From assembly GCF_002196705.1 (NCBI RefSeq), contig NZ_NADJ01000040.1, positions 248,001 to 312,000 of the forward strand: DNA of 64,000 nucleotides, written 5' to 3'. Under the pieces are notes generated by a model that saw nothing but the letters and a program-made list of their open reading frames with translations, did not search any database and was not told the origin of the DNA. A program made the position numbers and the translations under genes. Positions within the stretch are counted from its first letter, which is position 1. Each line of letters begins with the position of its first letter. Below are positions 9,298-17,424 of the stretch, one piece after another. The DNA is from Desulfosporosinus sp. FKB. GTDB taxonomy: Bacteria > Bacillota > Desulfitobacteriia > Desulfitobacteriales > Desulfitobacteriaceae.

Positions 9298-10048
9298 CCT
9301 GCTCACCTCCTATCAAGGTAAGCATTTCTGTCAGGGAATCAAGAAATTCCCTGCGGCTGCCTTTCCGCTGTTCTTCGGCCACAAATTCACCGTCTTTTAA
9401 CAAAACCGTCCTGTGGCAATGGCTGGCAGCAAAGGTGTCATGAGTGACCATTAAAAGACTCGAGCCAAATTCATGATTAACCCGAAGAAAATAGTCCATC
9501 ACTTCCCGGGTGGACTTAGAGTCCAGGTTTCCCGTCGGTTCATCAGCCAAAATAAGAGCAGGATTATTGATAAGCGCCCTGCCAATAGCTGTCCGCTGTC
9601 TCTCTCCGCCGGATATTTCCGTAATACTTTGGTCCTGAATATCTTCGATGCCAAGAATCTTGAGGATTTTTTTCACTTGTTCTTCCTGTTCCTCCGCCGG
9701 CTTTTTCTCCAGGATCATCGGCAGCAGGACGTTTTCTTTCACGGAAAGGCTTTCAATCAAATTGAAGTCCTGAAAGACCATTCCTAAGCTTCTCCTGCGG
9801 AATAAGGCTATTTCCGCTTTATTCATCTCTGCCAGATACTGACCGTCAATCCAAACACTTCCCTGATCAGAACAGTCCACACCGCTGATAATATTTAAGA
9901 GGGTTGTCTTGCCGCTTCCCGACGGTCCCATGACAGCAACCATTTCTCCTTGTTCTACCCGCAAATTTAGACCTTTTAATATCGTAATTTGTTTGCCAAT
10001 CCTAGTTTGATAATGTTTCCATACATCTCGTATTTCCAAACTGATCAT
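9284..10048 (-). CDS. ABC transporter ATP-binding protein, BceA/LolD type
   Basis: About 254 residues. It carries Walker A GPSGSGKTT, the Q-loop FQDFNLI, the signature SGGERQR, Walker B LILADEPTGNLD and the H-loop THD. The LDSKST and GMVFQDFNL context is typical of the MacB/LolD/BceA branch. It drives the overlapping permease. The C-terminal 30 residues extend slightly past the usual end at the permease overlap. It is the first gene of a two-gene unit. Confidence 0.87.
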   Translation of the reverse strand: MISLEIRDVWKHYQTRIGKQITILKGLNLRVEQGEMVAVMGPSGSGKTTLLNIISGVDCSDQGSVWIDGQYLAEMNKAEIALFRRRSLGMVFQDFNLIESLSVKENVLLPMILEKKPAEEQEEQVKKILKILGIEDIQDQSITEISGGERQRTAIGRALINNPALILADEPTGNLDSKSTREVMDYFLRVNHEFGSSLLMVTHDTFAASHCHRTVLLKDGEFVAEEQRKGSRREFLDSLTEMLTLIGGEQDDIF

Positions 10049-10137
10049 ACCCTTATCCCCAATCTTTCATAAAAAATCCGCACACCAAAATAAAGCCGGG
10101 ATATCCGGCTTGAAAAATTGTTATGATTGGGCAGGGT

Positions 10138-10503
10138 TCATTCGTCCATACGAACGCACAACGATACAAGGGTATAGTTTCTTCTCCAGAGCAATTTGCT
10201 CTTGTTTTTCCAAATAAGACATAGTAATGGTAAAGAAAAAAGGATATCAACTCTACCACCAGATCCAATACCCTTGATATTGTCTCTGCTATAGGTATCC
10301 TTAATCTTTTCCCAGCCATATGTATCCGTTAAAAAAGTATGATTTAATACGATCGACTGACTGCTTGTAATTCCTTCGTGATCGACACTATTAGAAGAAG
10401 TTCCGCTTGAGACAGTCACATTTACAGCCAAGAAAAGAATAAAAGCCAACGGAATCAATGCGATTCTCGTTAAACATTTTTTACTTCTGTAGATTAATGT
10501 CAT
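10138..10503 (-). CDS. Small hypothetical protein with signal-like N-terminus
   Basis: About 121 residues. The N-terminus has basic residues followed by a hydrophobic run (IALIPLAFILFLAVNVTVSSG), like a signal peptide or anchor. The middle is polar (NHTFLTDTYGWEKIKDTYS). The last third reads as hydrophobic and basic, without clear sense, and another minus-strand frame is open across 10053-10319, so the 3' part may be frameshifted. AAAGGA precedes the ATG at a usable distance. No family recognised; it may be a decayed gene. Confidence 0.4.
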   Translation of the reverse strand: MTLIYRSKKCLTRIALIPLAFILFLAVNVTVSSGTSSNSVDHEGITSSQSIVLNHTFLTDTYGWEKIKDTYSRDNIKGIGSGGRVDILFSLPLLCLIWKNKSKLLWRRNYTLVSLCVRMDE

Positions 10504-10640
10504 CCTATCAAAATCCTTTAACTTGAATATACATTCATTTACAACTATATGAAGTCTAATTCCACATTTATTATATCATAAGCAGAAAATTTCAGTTCAA
10601 AAATACGTAATCGCTGCACGATGCTAAAACATAATAAATT

Positions 10641-10680
10641 AGGGTACAGTCTCCTAAATTATTAGGTAACGGTACCCTTT
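10641..10680. terminator. GGGTAY-family hairpin
   Basis: AGGGTAC and GTACCCT form the outer stem and CCTAA/TTAGG the inner one. A TTTCCCTTTT tract follows on the plus strand. It lies 50 bases after the stop of the minus-strand membrane protein gene and probably ends that transcript. Confidence 0.55.
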
Positions 10681-10729
10681 CCCTTTTATCAGCAACCCAC
10701 AAACCCATAAAAATATAAGACCTTGAGTT

Positions 10730-11626
10730 CTATTTTAATACCTTTCTTGATACATGTTTATCTTTGGCTACACAACTATAAAAATTGTCAATTATTAATA
10801 CTGAAAGGTACGTCCAACAAATTGAAATTGTTGAGACCAATACAAACCGACCTTCCTTAACCAAAACAATATTCAGTTTGCAGCCAATATAATAGATTAT
10901 ATATAGCGAGATTATCACTAAGGCTTTCCAAATCCCTTTAAGTCGCAAAAAATGTATCAGCATAACTGAACCCGATAACAAAAAGAAATGTCCCAAGGCT
11001 CCATAAAGACGACTAACTTCCGGATCTAAAATTAAGGTTGTGTTGAAATCCTGAAGTCTAGATAACATAAATAAGCCCCATACCAAAGTAAAAACATTAC
11101 ATGTATAAAGAGCCAAAAAGATATAACCATAATAAAATACAGGCTCAATACCCTGTATTGCTTTTACATACATTTTTTTAACTACCCAGAAGAAAAGCGG
11201 AATACCCATGACAGTCATCCAAGTTTCATACCAGTTATGGCGATAGATACCCAAACTTAAAAACAATTCCTCAATAAGGCCATATATCAAGCCAATTATA
11301 ATAAACCAATAAAATCTTAAATGAAAAACTACAACTAATAAGGCTGAAGCACCTACGGAAAATTGAGAAAATAAATTACCCGCCAGTACGTCGTCAAACG
11401 GGCGTGGGGGATTTTTCAGTATCATTGGATAATAGACATAAGCTTTTAGAAAAAACAGGACCATCGTTTCAAATGCAAGAGCTATCCCCGTTATCGTCAG
11501 ATAGAATGCGATTGTCAGTTTACGGCGATTTTTCGCCTTAATCATTGCGAGAATTAATTCTATAATAGTAGAGATACCTAAAAGTATGTACCATATTGTA
11601 TTAGTCCAAAATGTATTGTCATGCAT
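10730..11626 (-). CDS. Hypothetical polytopic membrane protein
   Basis: About 298 residues with eight or more hydrophobic helices spread evenly, and aromatic-rich loops. No motif I can assign; no lipobox or cleavable signal. ATG at 11626 is chosen over the frame's first start because GGTGG lies just before it. The gene appears monocistronic: a hairpin follows at 10641 and the upstream neighbour ends with its own hairpin at 11771. The many Ile, Leu and Tyr and the even helix spacing suggest a multi-pass protein rather than a transporter of a known class. Confidence 0.65.
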   Translation of the reverse strand: MHDNTFWTNTIWYILLGISTIIELILAMIKAKNRRKLTIAFYLTITGIALAFETMVLFFLKAYVYYPMILKNPPRPFDDVLAGNLFSQFSVGASALLVVVFHLRFYWFIIIGLIYGLIEELFLSLGIYRHNWYETWMTVMGIPLFFWVVKKMYVKAIQGIEPVFYYGYIFLALYTCNVFTLVWGLFMLSRLQDFNTTLILDPEVSRLYGALGHFFLLSGSVMLIHFLRLKGIWKALVIISLYIIYYIGCKLNIVLVKEGRFVLVSTISICWTYLSVLIIDNFYSCVAKDKHVSRKVLK

Positions 11627-11770
11627 AAGACCACCAGAAAAATACAAGCAGCACTTTTAATCCCTCCAAAAGTCATTTTTCATAGCTTGCCCAAAATTTT
11701 CAGAAAAGCACAATGGGCAATCAATATTATCCTTGATTTTAATGTTTACGATTTTTCACCCCATAAAATA

Positions 11771-11806
11771 GGGTATTGTCTCTTAATATCATAAAAGACA
11801 ATACCC
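11771..11806 (-). terminator. GGGTAY-family hairpin ending the fdhF-hydA operon
   Basis: GGGTATTGTCT pairs perfectly with AGACAATACCC over 11 bases with a 14-base loop. It lies about 65 bases beyond the stop of the last ferredoxin gene of the operon. On the minus strand TATTTTATGG follows. Confidence 0.6.
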
Positions 11807-11871
11807 ATTCTCAAGTTTGTAGATAGGAATAATCCCTGATTATACTGTGAGCCAGTGTTAATACGCCTAGA

Positions 11872-12447
11872 TCAATTCACCCGGTAGCAAGATAAGCCGC
11901 TCACACTCCGACGTCTCTTCTCTCTTGTTGCTCCTGCGATGCCATCGGAATTAACGATTCTTAAAGCATCTGTAGGACACACTTCCATACAGGCAGGTCC
12001 ACCTTGTCTTCCCAGGCACAGATCACATTTGTTCGCTACCATTTTCTCTTTAATGCAGAGCTTGCCGCTGTCATCACATTTTAATCCCGTTTGCTGCTTT
12101 TTCTCTCCGTCTTCAGAGCATGAGACCATGTCTATAGCACCAAAAGGACATGCCACAATACAGGTTTTACAGCCGATACAAGTCCTCTGATTAATATAAA
12201 TAACACCCTCCGTATTCACAATGCACCCTTCGGAACAAGCATTGGCACAAGGAGCATTTTCACAATGTCTGCACTGGATAGGAGCGCTTACAGCTGCGGT
12301 TTTTATAACACTTAGCCTGGGATTAAATTCAATTTCCCGTTGTGTCGAAGTAAACATATTCTTACTTGAATGCGCCACAACACAGGCTACTTCACAGGTT
12401 CTGCAGCCGATGCACTTATTGGGAGCTGCAACAACAAAGCTATTCAT
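11872..12447 (-). CDS. HycB/HydN-type four-cluster ferredoxin subunit (second copy)
   Basis: About 191 residues. Several CxxCxxCxxxC-type groups are visible: CIGCRTCEVAC near residue 13, CRHCENAPCANAC near 59, CIGCKTCIVACP near 90, and CDLCLGRQGGPACMEVCP near 141. These predict four [4Fe-4S] clusters, as in HycB/HydN subunits that wire formate dehydrogenase to hydrogenase. The start overlaps the hydrogenase stop (TAATG), showing translational coupling. It is a paralogue of the subunit at 13893. Two such subunits in one operon match the A. woodii hydrogen-dependent CO2 reductase. The last 30 residues are basic and variable. Confidence 0.85.
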   Translation of the reverse strand: MNSFVVAAPNKCIGCRTCEVACVVAHSSKNMFTSTQREIEFNPRLSVIKTAAVSAPIQCRHCENAPCANACSEGCIVNTEGVIYINQRTCIGCKTCIVACPFGAIDMVSCSEDGEKKQQTGLKCDDSGKLCIKEKMVANKCDLCLGRQGGPACMEVCPTDALRIVNSDGIAGATREKRRRSVSGLSCYRVN

Positions 12448-13841
12448 TAGTTCTGCCCCTTTCTTGCTACATATTCCGTATGCAATAGATGATGAGATTG
12501 ATGTCCCAAAGGTTCTCCCAAGAATTCCACATACAGTTTTTGGATATCCGGATTTTCATGAGACTTCCTTATATTCAGCTGGGAATCATGCTCATAAAGT
12601 GAAGCTTTTCTGCTCTTTGTCGCCTCTTCTCTGTACTCCGGTAAAAGAAACTTTGGCTGTCCTCCGCCGTTGATACATCCACCTGGGCAGGTCATTACCT
12701 CAATAAAGTGGAATTGGCATCTTCCTGCCTTTACATCTTCAAGGATCTTAGCAGCATTCTTTAAGCCTGAAACTACAGCAACCCTAAGTTCCAGCTCACC
12801 CGCCTGTATCATTGCAGTCCTAATACCCTCTCCGCCTCTTACAAAATTCAGTTCTAGTCTTGGGGCCGGCTTTTTAGTCATTAATTCATAACAGGTCCTC
12901 AAGGCTGCCTCCATAACTCCGCCGATTGTACCAAAGATAGCACCTGCTCCTGAATAGTTTCCTAATGGTAAATCAAAGGCTTCATCCGGCAGATTGGCAA
13001 AGTCAATTCCTCTATCCTTGATCAATTGTGCTAACTCCCTTGTTGTTAAGACGACATCCACATCCCTATAGCCGCTGTCAGCCATCTCTTCACGTGTACA
13101 TTCAAATTGTTTGCAGGTACAAGGCATGATTGCAGCGCTCAGGATTTTAGCAGGATTAATATTATCAATCTTGGCCCCATAAGTCTTGAAAATAACCCCG
13201 GACATCTGCTGAGGCGATTTACAGCTTGATAAATGAGCAAGCAATTCCGGATATTCCTGTTCAACGTATTTTACCCAAGCGGGACAGCAGGAGGTAAACA
13301 TCGGAAGATCCTTACCATCTCCCTCTGCTATCCGTTTTACAAGCTCATTGCCTTCCTCCATAATCGTTAAATCAGCTCCAAAATTTGTATCATATACACG
13401 ATCAAAGCCTAATCTTCGCAGTGCCGCGGCCATCTTACCGGGCGTGAGAGAACCGTAAGGAAAACCGAATTCTTCTGCCAGGGAAACTCTCACAGCCGGT
13501 GCACATTGCACAATTTTATAAAGTTCGGAAGAAGCTAAAGCCTCCTTTACTTGTTGAGCATGTCCTATATTATAAGCAGCAAAAAGAGGCTCCTTGACTG
13601 TTTCCAGCATATTCCTTTCCTTAAGTTTAATTGCTCTTGGTGTTATACTTTCATCAAAGATTGAAGCATAAACACTACATATCTGTACACATTGACCGCA
13701 GAAAACACAACGTTCCCTATTGATGGACTGCGGGGCATCCTTTTCCCCTTCAATAGCATTCACAGGACAAACTTCTGCACAGCGTCTGCACCCTGTACAT
13801 AATTCCCGATCTATATTAATCAAATAATCTCTGCTGACCAT
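12447..13841 (-). CDS. hydA: [FeFe] hydrogenase catalytic subunit
   Basis: About 464 residues. The N-terminus holds two [4Fe-4S] motifs (CTGCRRCAEVCP and CVFCGQCVQIC). The H-cluster follows: L1 TSCCPAW, L2 MPCTCKQFE and L3 EVMTCPGGCINGGGQP, supplying the four Cys ligands and the proton-relay Cys of TSCC. L2 has Cys where Ala is common (MPCTAK), an extra thiol near the active site. SGAGAIFG and GGVMEAALRT are also family hallmarks. The domain set, without long NADH-type modules, matches HydA2 of hydrogen-dependent CO2 reductases. It catalyses H2 oxidation or formation in the cytosol, passing electrons through the flanking HycB-like subunits. Maturases HydEFG are not in the window. Confidence 0.92.
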   Translation of the reverse strand: MVSRDYLINIDRELCTGCRRCAEVCPVNAIEGEKDAPQSINRERCVFCGQCVQICSVYASIFDESITPRAIKLKERNMLETVKEPLFAAYNIGHAQQVKEALASSELYKIVQCAPAVRVSLAEEFGFPYGSLTPGKMAAALRRLGFDRVYDTNFGADLTIMEEGNELVKRIAEGDGKDLPMFTSCCPAWVKYVEQEYPELLAHLSSCKSPQQMSGVIFKTYGAKIDNINPAKILSAAIMPCTCKQFECTREEMADSGYRDVDVVLTTRELAQLIKDRGIDFANLPDEAFDLPLGNYSGAGAIFGTIGGVMEAALRTCYELMTKKPAPRLELNFVRGGEGIRTAMIQAGELELRVAVVSGLKNAAKILEDVKAGRCQFHFIEVMTCPGGCINGGGQPKFLLPEYREEATKSRKASLYEHDSQLNIRKSHENPDIQKLYVEFLGEPLGHQSHHLLHTEYVARKGQN

Positions 13842-13892
13842 CGTTATTTTTCCCTTCCCTTAGCTGCAAATTATCCCTTACAGTTTACGCCG

Positions 13893-14471
13893 CTATTTTA
13901 ATGCTGCCAGAAGATTTACAGCGGCCTGACGGTTTCGCCGCTTTTTTTCTTCTGCAGGTATTACCAGAGTTAAAGCTTGCTGCGGACAAGCAGCAACACA
14001 TGCCGGCTCACCATGTTCTTGACATAAATCACACTTATAGGCAACGGTTTTAGCCTTTTCTTCGAGACCAAACTCGCCTTCCTCTTTCAGGTTGGCCTGA
14101 ATTACAGCTTCACCGTCCTTGAACTGCGGCAATAAATCTATAGCCCCAAAAGGACAAGCGAGCAGACATGTTTTGCAGCCGATACATTCATTCTCGTCTA
14201 TTACAATCCTATTGTCCTCCTGCTTAATCGCTCCAATGCGGCAGGAATTCGCACAGGGTGCATCTTCACAGTGCCGGCATTGAATAGGCATCTTAAGGAC
14301 TTCACTCCGGACCAGGTATAACCTTGGAATGATCGGAGCTGCTATAGTTCCCACAGCCATCGCCACTTGATCTTTCTTGTCATGAACTGCAAAGCAAACC
14401 ATTTCACAAACTTTACAACCGATGCATTTAGTTGGATTTGCCACTACAAATGAATTTAAAGTTCCGCTCAT
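13893..14471 (-). CDS. HycB/HydN-type four-cluster ferredoxin subunit
   Basis: About 192 residues with Cys groups CIGCKVCEMVC, CRHCEDAPCANSC, CIGCKTCLLACP and CDLCQEHGEPACVAACP, predicting four [4Fe-4S] clusters. It lies between fdhF (85 bases upstream) and hydA (51 bases downstream), all co-oriented. In hydrogen-dependent CO2 reductases and formate hydrogenlyase, such proteins pass electrons between the formate dehydrogenase and hydrogenase subunits. It is similar to the subunit at 11872, including the order of the Cys groups, so the two arose by duplication. Confidence 0.87.
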   Translation of the reverse strand: MSGTLNSFVVANPTKCIGCKVCEMVCFAVHDKKDQVAMAVGTIAAPIIPRLYLVRSEVLKMPIQCRHCEDAPCANSCRIGAIKQEDNRIVIDENECIGCKTCLLACPFGAIDLLPQFKDGEAVIQANLKEEGEFGLEEKAKTVAYKCDLCQEHGEPACVAACPQQALTLVIPAEEKKRRNRQAAVNLLAALK

Positions 14472-14555
14472 CTTGCCTCGACCTTTCCTCTGCCATCTTT
14501 AACCTTTTATCCAATCATACGACTCACACTTCTCCAAGCGGGAGTGGTTCCGAGT

Positions 14556-16712
14556 TCACTCTTTGTCCCTTGAAAGGAGTGTATTTACACCCATCTGTTT
14601 CCTTAATTTATCGTATTCGTCTCTTACGTGCTGCTCCGCCCATGCTTGGTCCTTAATTCGTTCCACTTTAACAGCGCAATACTTAAATTCAGGGGTTTTG
14701 GTAATCGGATCAACATGATCACTCGTCAATTCATTGCAGGCTCCAATCCACCACTGATAGGTCATATAGGTTGCACCTTTTTTCACTCTCTCTGTTACAA
14801 GAGCCCTGGCCATAACACTTCCTCTGCGCGAACTGATTCTTATCAGCTCCTGATCTTTAATATTAAGTTCTTCAGCGTCTTCGACACTCAGTTGTACATA
14901 TCCGGGTTCATCTGCAAGCTGCTGCAGAGCGCGGCAGTTTCCCGTCATCGTTCTGACAGAGTAATGGCCAACCTCCCGTACCGTTGACAGGCTCAGGGGA
15001 AATTCCTCATCTGCCAGTTCCAGAGGAGGTCTCCAGTCACAGGCAAATAGTTGTCCTTTTCCATTGGGCGTTGAAAATTGATTGCCTTCATATAAATAGG
15101 GAGTTCCGGTATGCTCCTCTGTTGGACATGGCCATTGAATGCTTCCCAATTCATCCAAGCGCTGATAACTTGCCCCTGCAAAACTTGGGCAGAGACCTCT
15201 CATCTCGTCCCATATTTCTTCGGTATCCTTATACTTCATCTCATACCCCATGGCCGTGGCTATTTCACATATAATCTGCCAATCAGGTTTGCATTCTCCC
15301 TTAGGTTCCACTGCTTTTTTGAATCTTTGGAAACCGCGGTCAGCAGAGGAATATACCCCTTCATGTTCTCCCCAGGAGGTAGCCGGCAGTATAACATCGG
15401 CGTGAAGCGCCGTCTTGTTCATAAAAATATCCTGCACAATGACCAGCTCCATCTTATCAAGGACTTCTCTTACCTCACCGGCATTAGGATCACTCTGTAC
15501 AGGATCCTCTCCCATGATGTAATACGCTTTAACCTTATCCTTATGGAGCACCAAATGAGGAATTTCCGTAAGCTTATAGCCGATCCGCCCGGATAATTTT
15601 ACTCCCCAGGCCTTTTCAAATTTCCTCCGTGCTTTGGCATCCGTCACCGCTTGGTAACCCGGAAAGACATCAGGAAGCGTTCCCATGTCACATGTTCCCT
15701 GAACGTTATTTTGCCCTCTTACAGGACCAATTCCCACATTCGCCCTGCCCAAATTACCCGTCAGCAGGACCAGAGAGGCCAATCCCCTGACAACGTCGAC
15801 AGCCTGAGAGAATTGACAAACGCCCATTCCATAGAGAATCATAGCGTTTTTCGCTCCGGCATATTCTCTCATCGCTTTTCTTATATCATCTGCCTTAACA
15901 CCGGTGATTGTCTCAGCATATTCAGGAGTGTATTTAGCCACCGCAGTTTTATACTCTTCAAGACCTTCAGTATACTTACTCACATATTCCTTGTCATACA
16001 GCGCTTCATTAATCAGGACATTACCGCAGGCATTAACTAAAGCCATATTGGTACCTCCTTTTAAGGGAAGCCACAAATCTGCAATCCTTACGGATTCAGT
16101 TATTCTGGGATCCACGACAATAACCTTGGCCCCTTTTTCCTTGGCCTTAATGATTCGCCGGGCAACAATCGGATGAGAGTCCGCCCCGTTGTAGCCGAAT
16201 ATCAGCAATAAATCTGCATTTTCTATCTCGGGGATAGAATTAGACATTGCACCATTACCTAATGACTGGGCCAGACCGGCCACAGAAGGAGCGTGTCAAA
16301 CTCTGGCGCAGTGGTCGATGTTATTGGTGCCAATCACAGCCCTCATGAACTTCTGCATGACATAATTCGCTTCGTTTCCGGCTCCTCGCGCTGAACCGGT
16401 ACCCATAATAGCATCCGGGCCGTATTTCTTTTTAATTTCAGTGATCTTCCCTGCAACAAATCCTATGGCTTCCTGCCAAGAAACTTCTTCTAATTTCCCA
16501 TTTTTTTTGATAAGCGGTTTTTTTAACCTTGAGGTCAAGATTTGAGGATCATTCAGGAAATCCCATCCATAGTAACCCTTTAGACATAGGTTTCCTTCAT
16601 TGGTTCTGCCATCGGCAGCCTCAGCTCTGATTACTTGCCCATCCTCAACAACAAGATACAACTTACATCCTGTACCACAATAAGGGCAGACTGTTAATAC
16701 TTTTTTCCCCAT
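14556..16712 (-). CDS. fdhF: Formate dehydrogenase, selenocysteine-containing (in-frame UGA at 16296-16298)
   Basis: Read through one TGA, this is a single protein of about 718 residues, close to E. coli FdhF (715). The N-terminus has the [4Fe-4S] motif CPYCGTGC with the fourth Cys in GNLCLKG. The TGA is codon 139, in the context DHCARV-U-HAPSVAGL, matching Sec140-His141 of FdhF. Downstream are molybdopterin-binding stretches (IFGYNGADSHPI, GPVRGQNNVQG, MGEDPVQSDPN). Without readthrough the catalytic residue and 80% of the protein would be lost. It reduces CO2 to formate, or oxidises formate, at a bis-MGD Mo/W centre in the cytosol; no Tat signal is present. It is the first gene of the four-gene operon, with AAAGGAG before the ATG. 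Confidence 0.95.
16264..16298 (-). promoter_or_regulatory. Bacterial SECIS element at the fdhF UGA
   Basis: Directly after the TGA codon, the minus strand can fold so that GGCC pairs with GGCC around a GGUCU loop, about 17 bases downstream of the UGA. E. coli fdhF has a GGUCU apical loop at the same distance, where SelB binds. The surrounding codons still read as the conserved HAPSVAGLAQS, so the hairpin is embedded in coding sequence. Confidence 0.85.
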
Positions 16713-16815
16713 GTTTTCTTCTCCTTTTAGATAGTTATCAAAGCCCGGCTAGATATAATTTCCGCTCGGACCTTGAATAAAGCAACAGTTAATTCGTATA
16801 AGCAATAAAAACAAA

Positions 16816-16857
16816 AAACCAGTACAAAGCGTATTAAAACGCAACTGTACTGGTTTA
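16816..16857 (-). terminator. Terminator of DUF2294 gene
   Basis: AACCAGTACA pairs with TGTACTGGTT, with an inner GCGT/ACGC stem. On the minus strand a TTTTTTGTTTTTATTGC tract follows. It separates the DUF2294 gene from fdhF. Confidence 0.7.
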
Positions 16858-16880
16858 TTTAAAAGCTAAAAAGTTTTATT

Positions 16881-17255
16881 TCAAACCTTTTTCTTTTCAA
16901 TCGAACCATCGGCTATTAACTTTAGAAATAAAGCAATCGTTCTGTCGGAACTTTCCAGGTTATTAATTTGCCAAGTATATTCAAAATTCCTGCCTATTAA
17001 TTCATAAACTTCTTCTGCAAATTGATTTTCCAGATAAGGCCTCAAGGTTTTCCAATATTCTTTGACCCGATCAACGTCGCCCTGTTCGACTAAGATTTCA
17101 GATAGATTTGAAAGAATCCCCTTAATAGTTATAGTTATCAATTCATCGTCTATTCTTACTATAACATACTCGGGGCCCTTTCCTCTATAGTGTTTCACTA
17201 TTTTTACGGCTAATTTTCTAATTTTCTCCTGCATTTCAGGGCTTTTGTCGAACAT
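16881..17255 (-). CDS. DUF2294 (MpsC-like) family protein
   Basis: About 124 residues, soluble. The pattern HYRGKGPEYVIVRIDDELITITIKGILSNLSEILVEQG near the N-terminus (residues 22-60) resembles DUF2294/MpsC-type proteins, found alone or in fusions in Clostridia, cyanobacteria and staphylococci (there in the MpsABC system). Molecular function is not established for stand-alone members. It lies just upstream of fdhF on the same strand, but a strong terminator lies between them, so cotranscription is unlikely. GAGGTG precedes the ATG. Confidence 0.65.
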   Translation of the reverse strand: MFDKSPEMQEKIRKLAVKIVKHYRGKGPEYVIVRIDDELITITIKGILSNLSEILVEQGDVDRVKEYWKTLRPYLENQFAEEVYELIGRNFEYTWQINNLESSDRTIALFLKLIADGSIEKKKV

Positions 17256-17424
17256 AACGATGACACCTCAACTAGCAACCTAGGTAAAGAATGATGAATA
17301 GATTCCATACAGCATTTAGGAGGTTGACTACTCATATTACAACATTCTACACTATACAATAGAGTTCGACAAGTTGCTCAGTATAAGGCAATGTCTCTTG
17401 ATATCCCTTCTTGCAATATTACCT

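Noticed and set aside
10053-10319. 88-codon minus-strand ORF overlapping the 121-codon ORF at 10138-10503
   Set aside because: Its start has no good ribosome binding site, and the 121-codon ORF has both a usable one and a signal-like N-terminus. It may be the true 3' frame if a frameshift exists, but I cannot show that.
15111-15596. 161-codon plus-strand ORF opposite fdhF
   Set aside because: It lies antisense to the conserved fdhF coding region, has no ribosome binding site and encodes no recognisable motif; it is a shadow frame.
14556-16283. Separate downstream gene starting after the TGA in fdhF
   Set aside because: It would lack the iron-sulfur domain and catalytic residue; the TGA is at the selenocysteine site with a SECIS-like hairpin.
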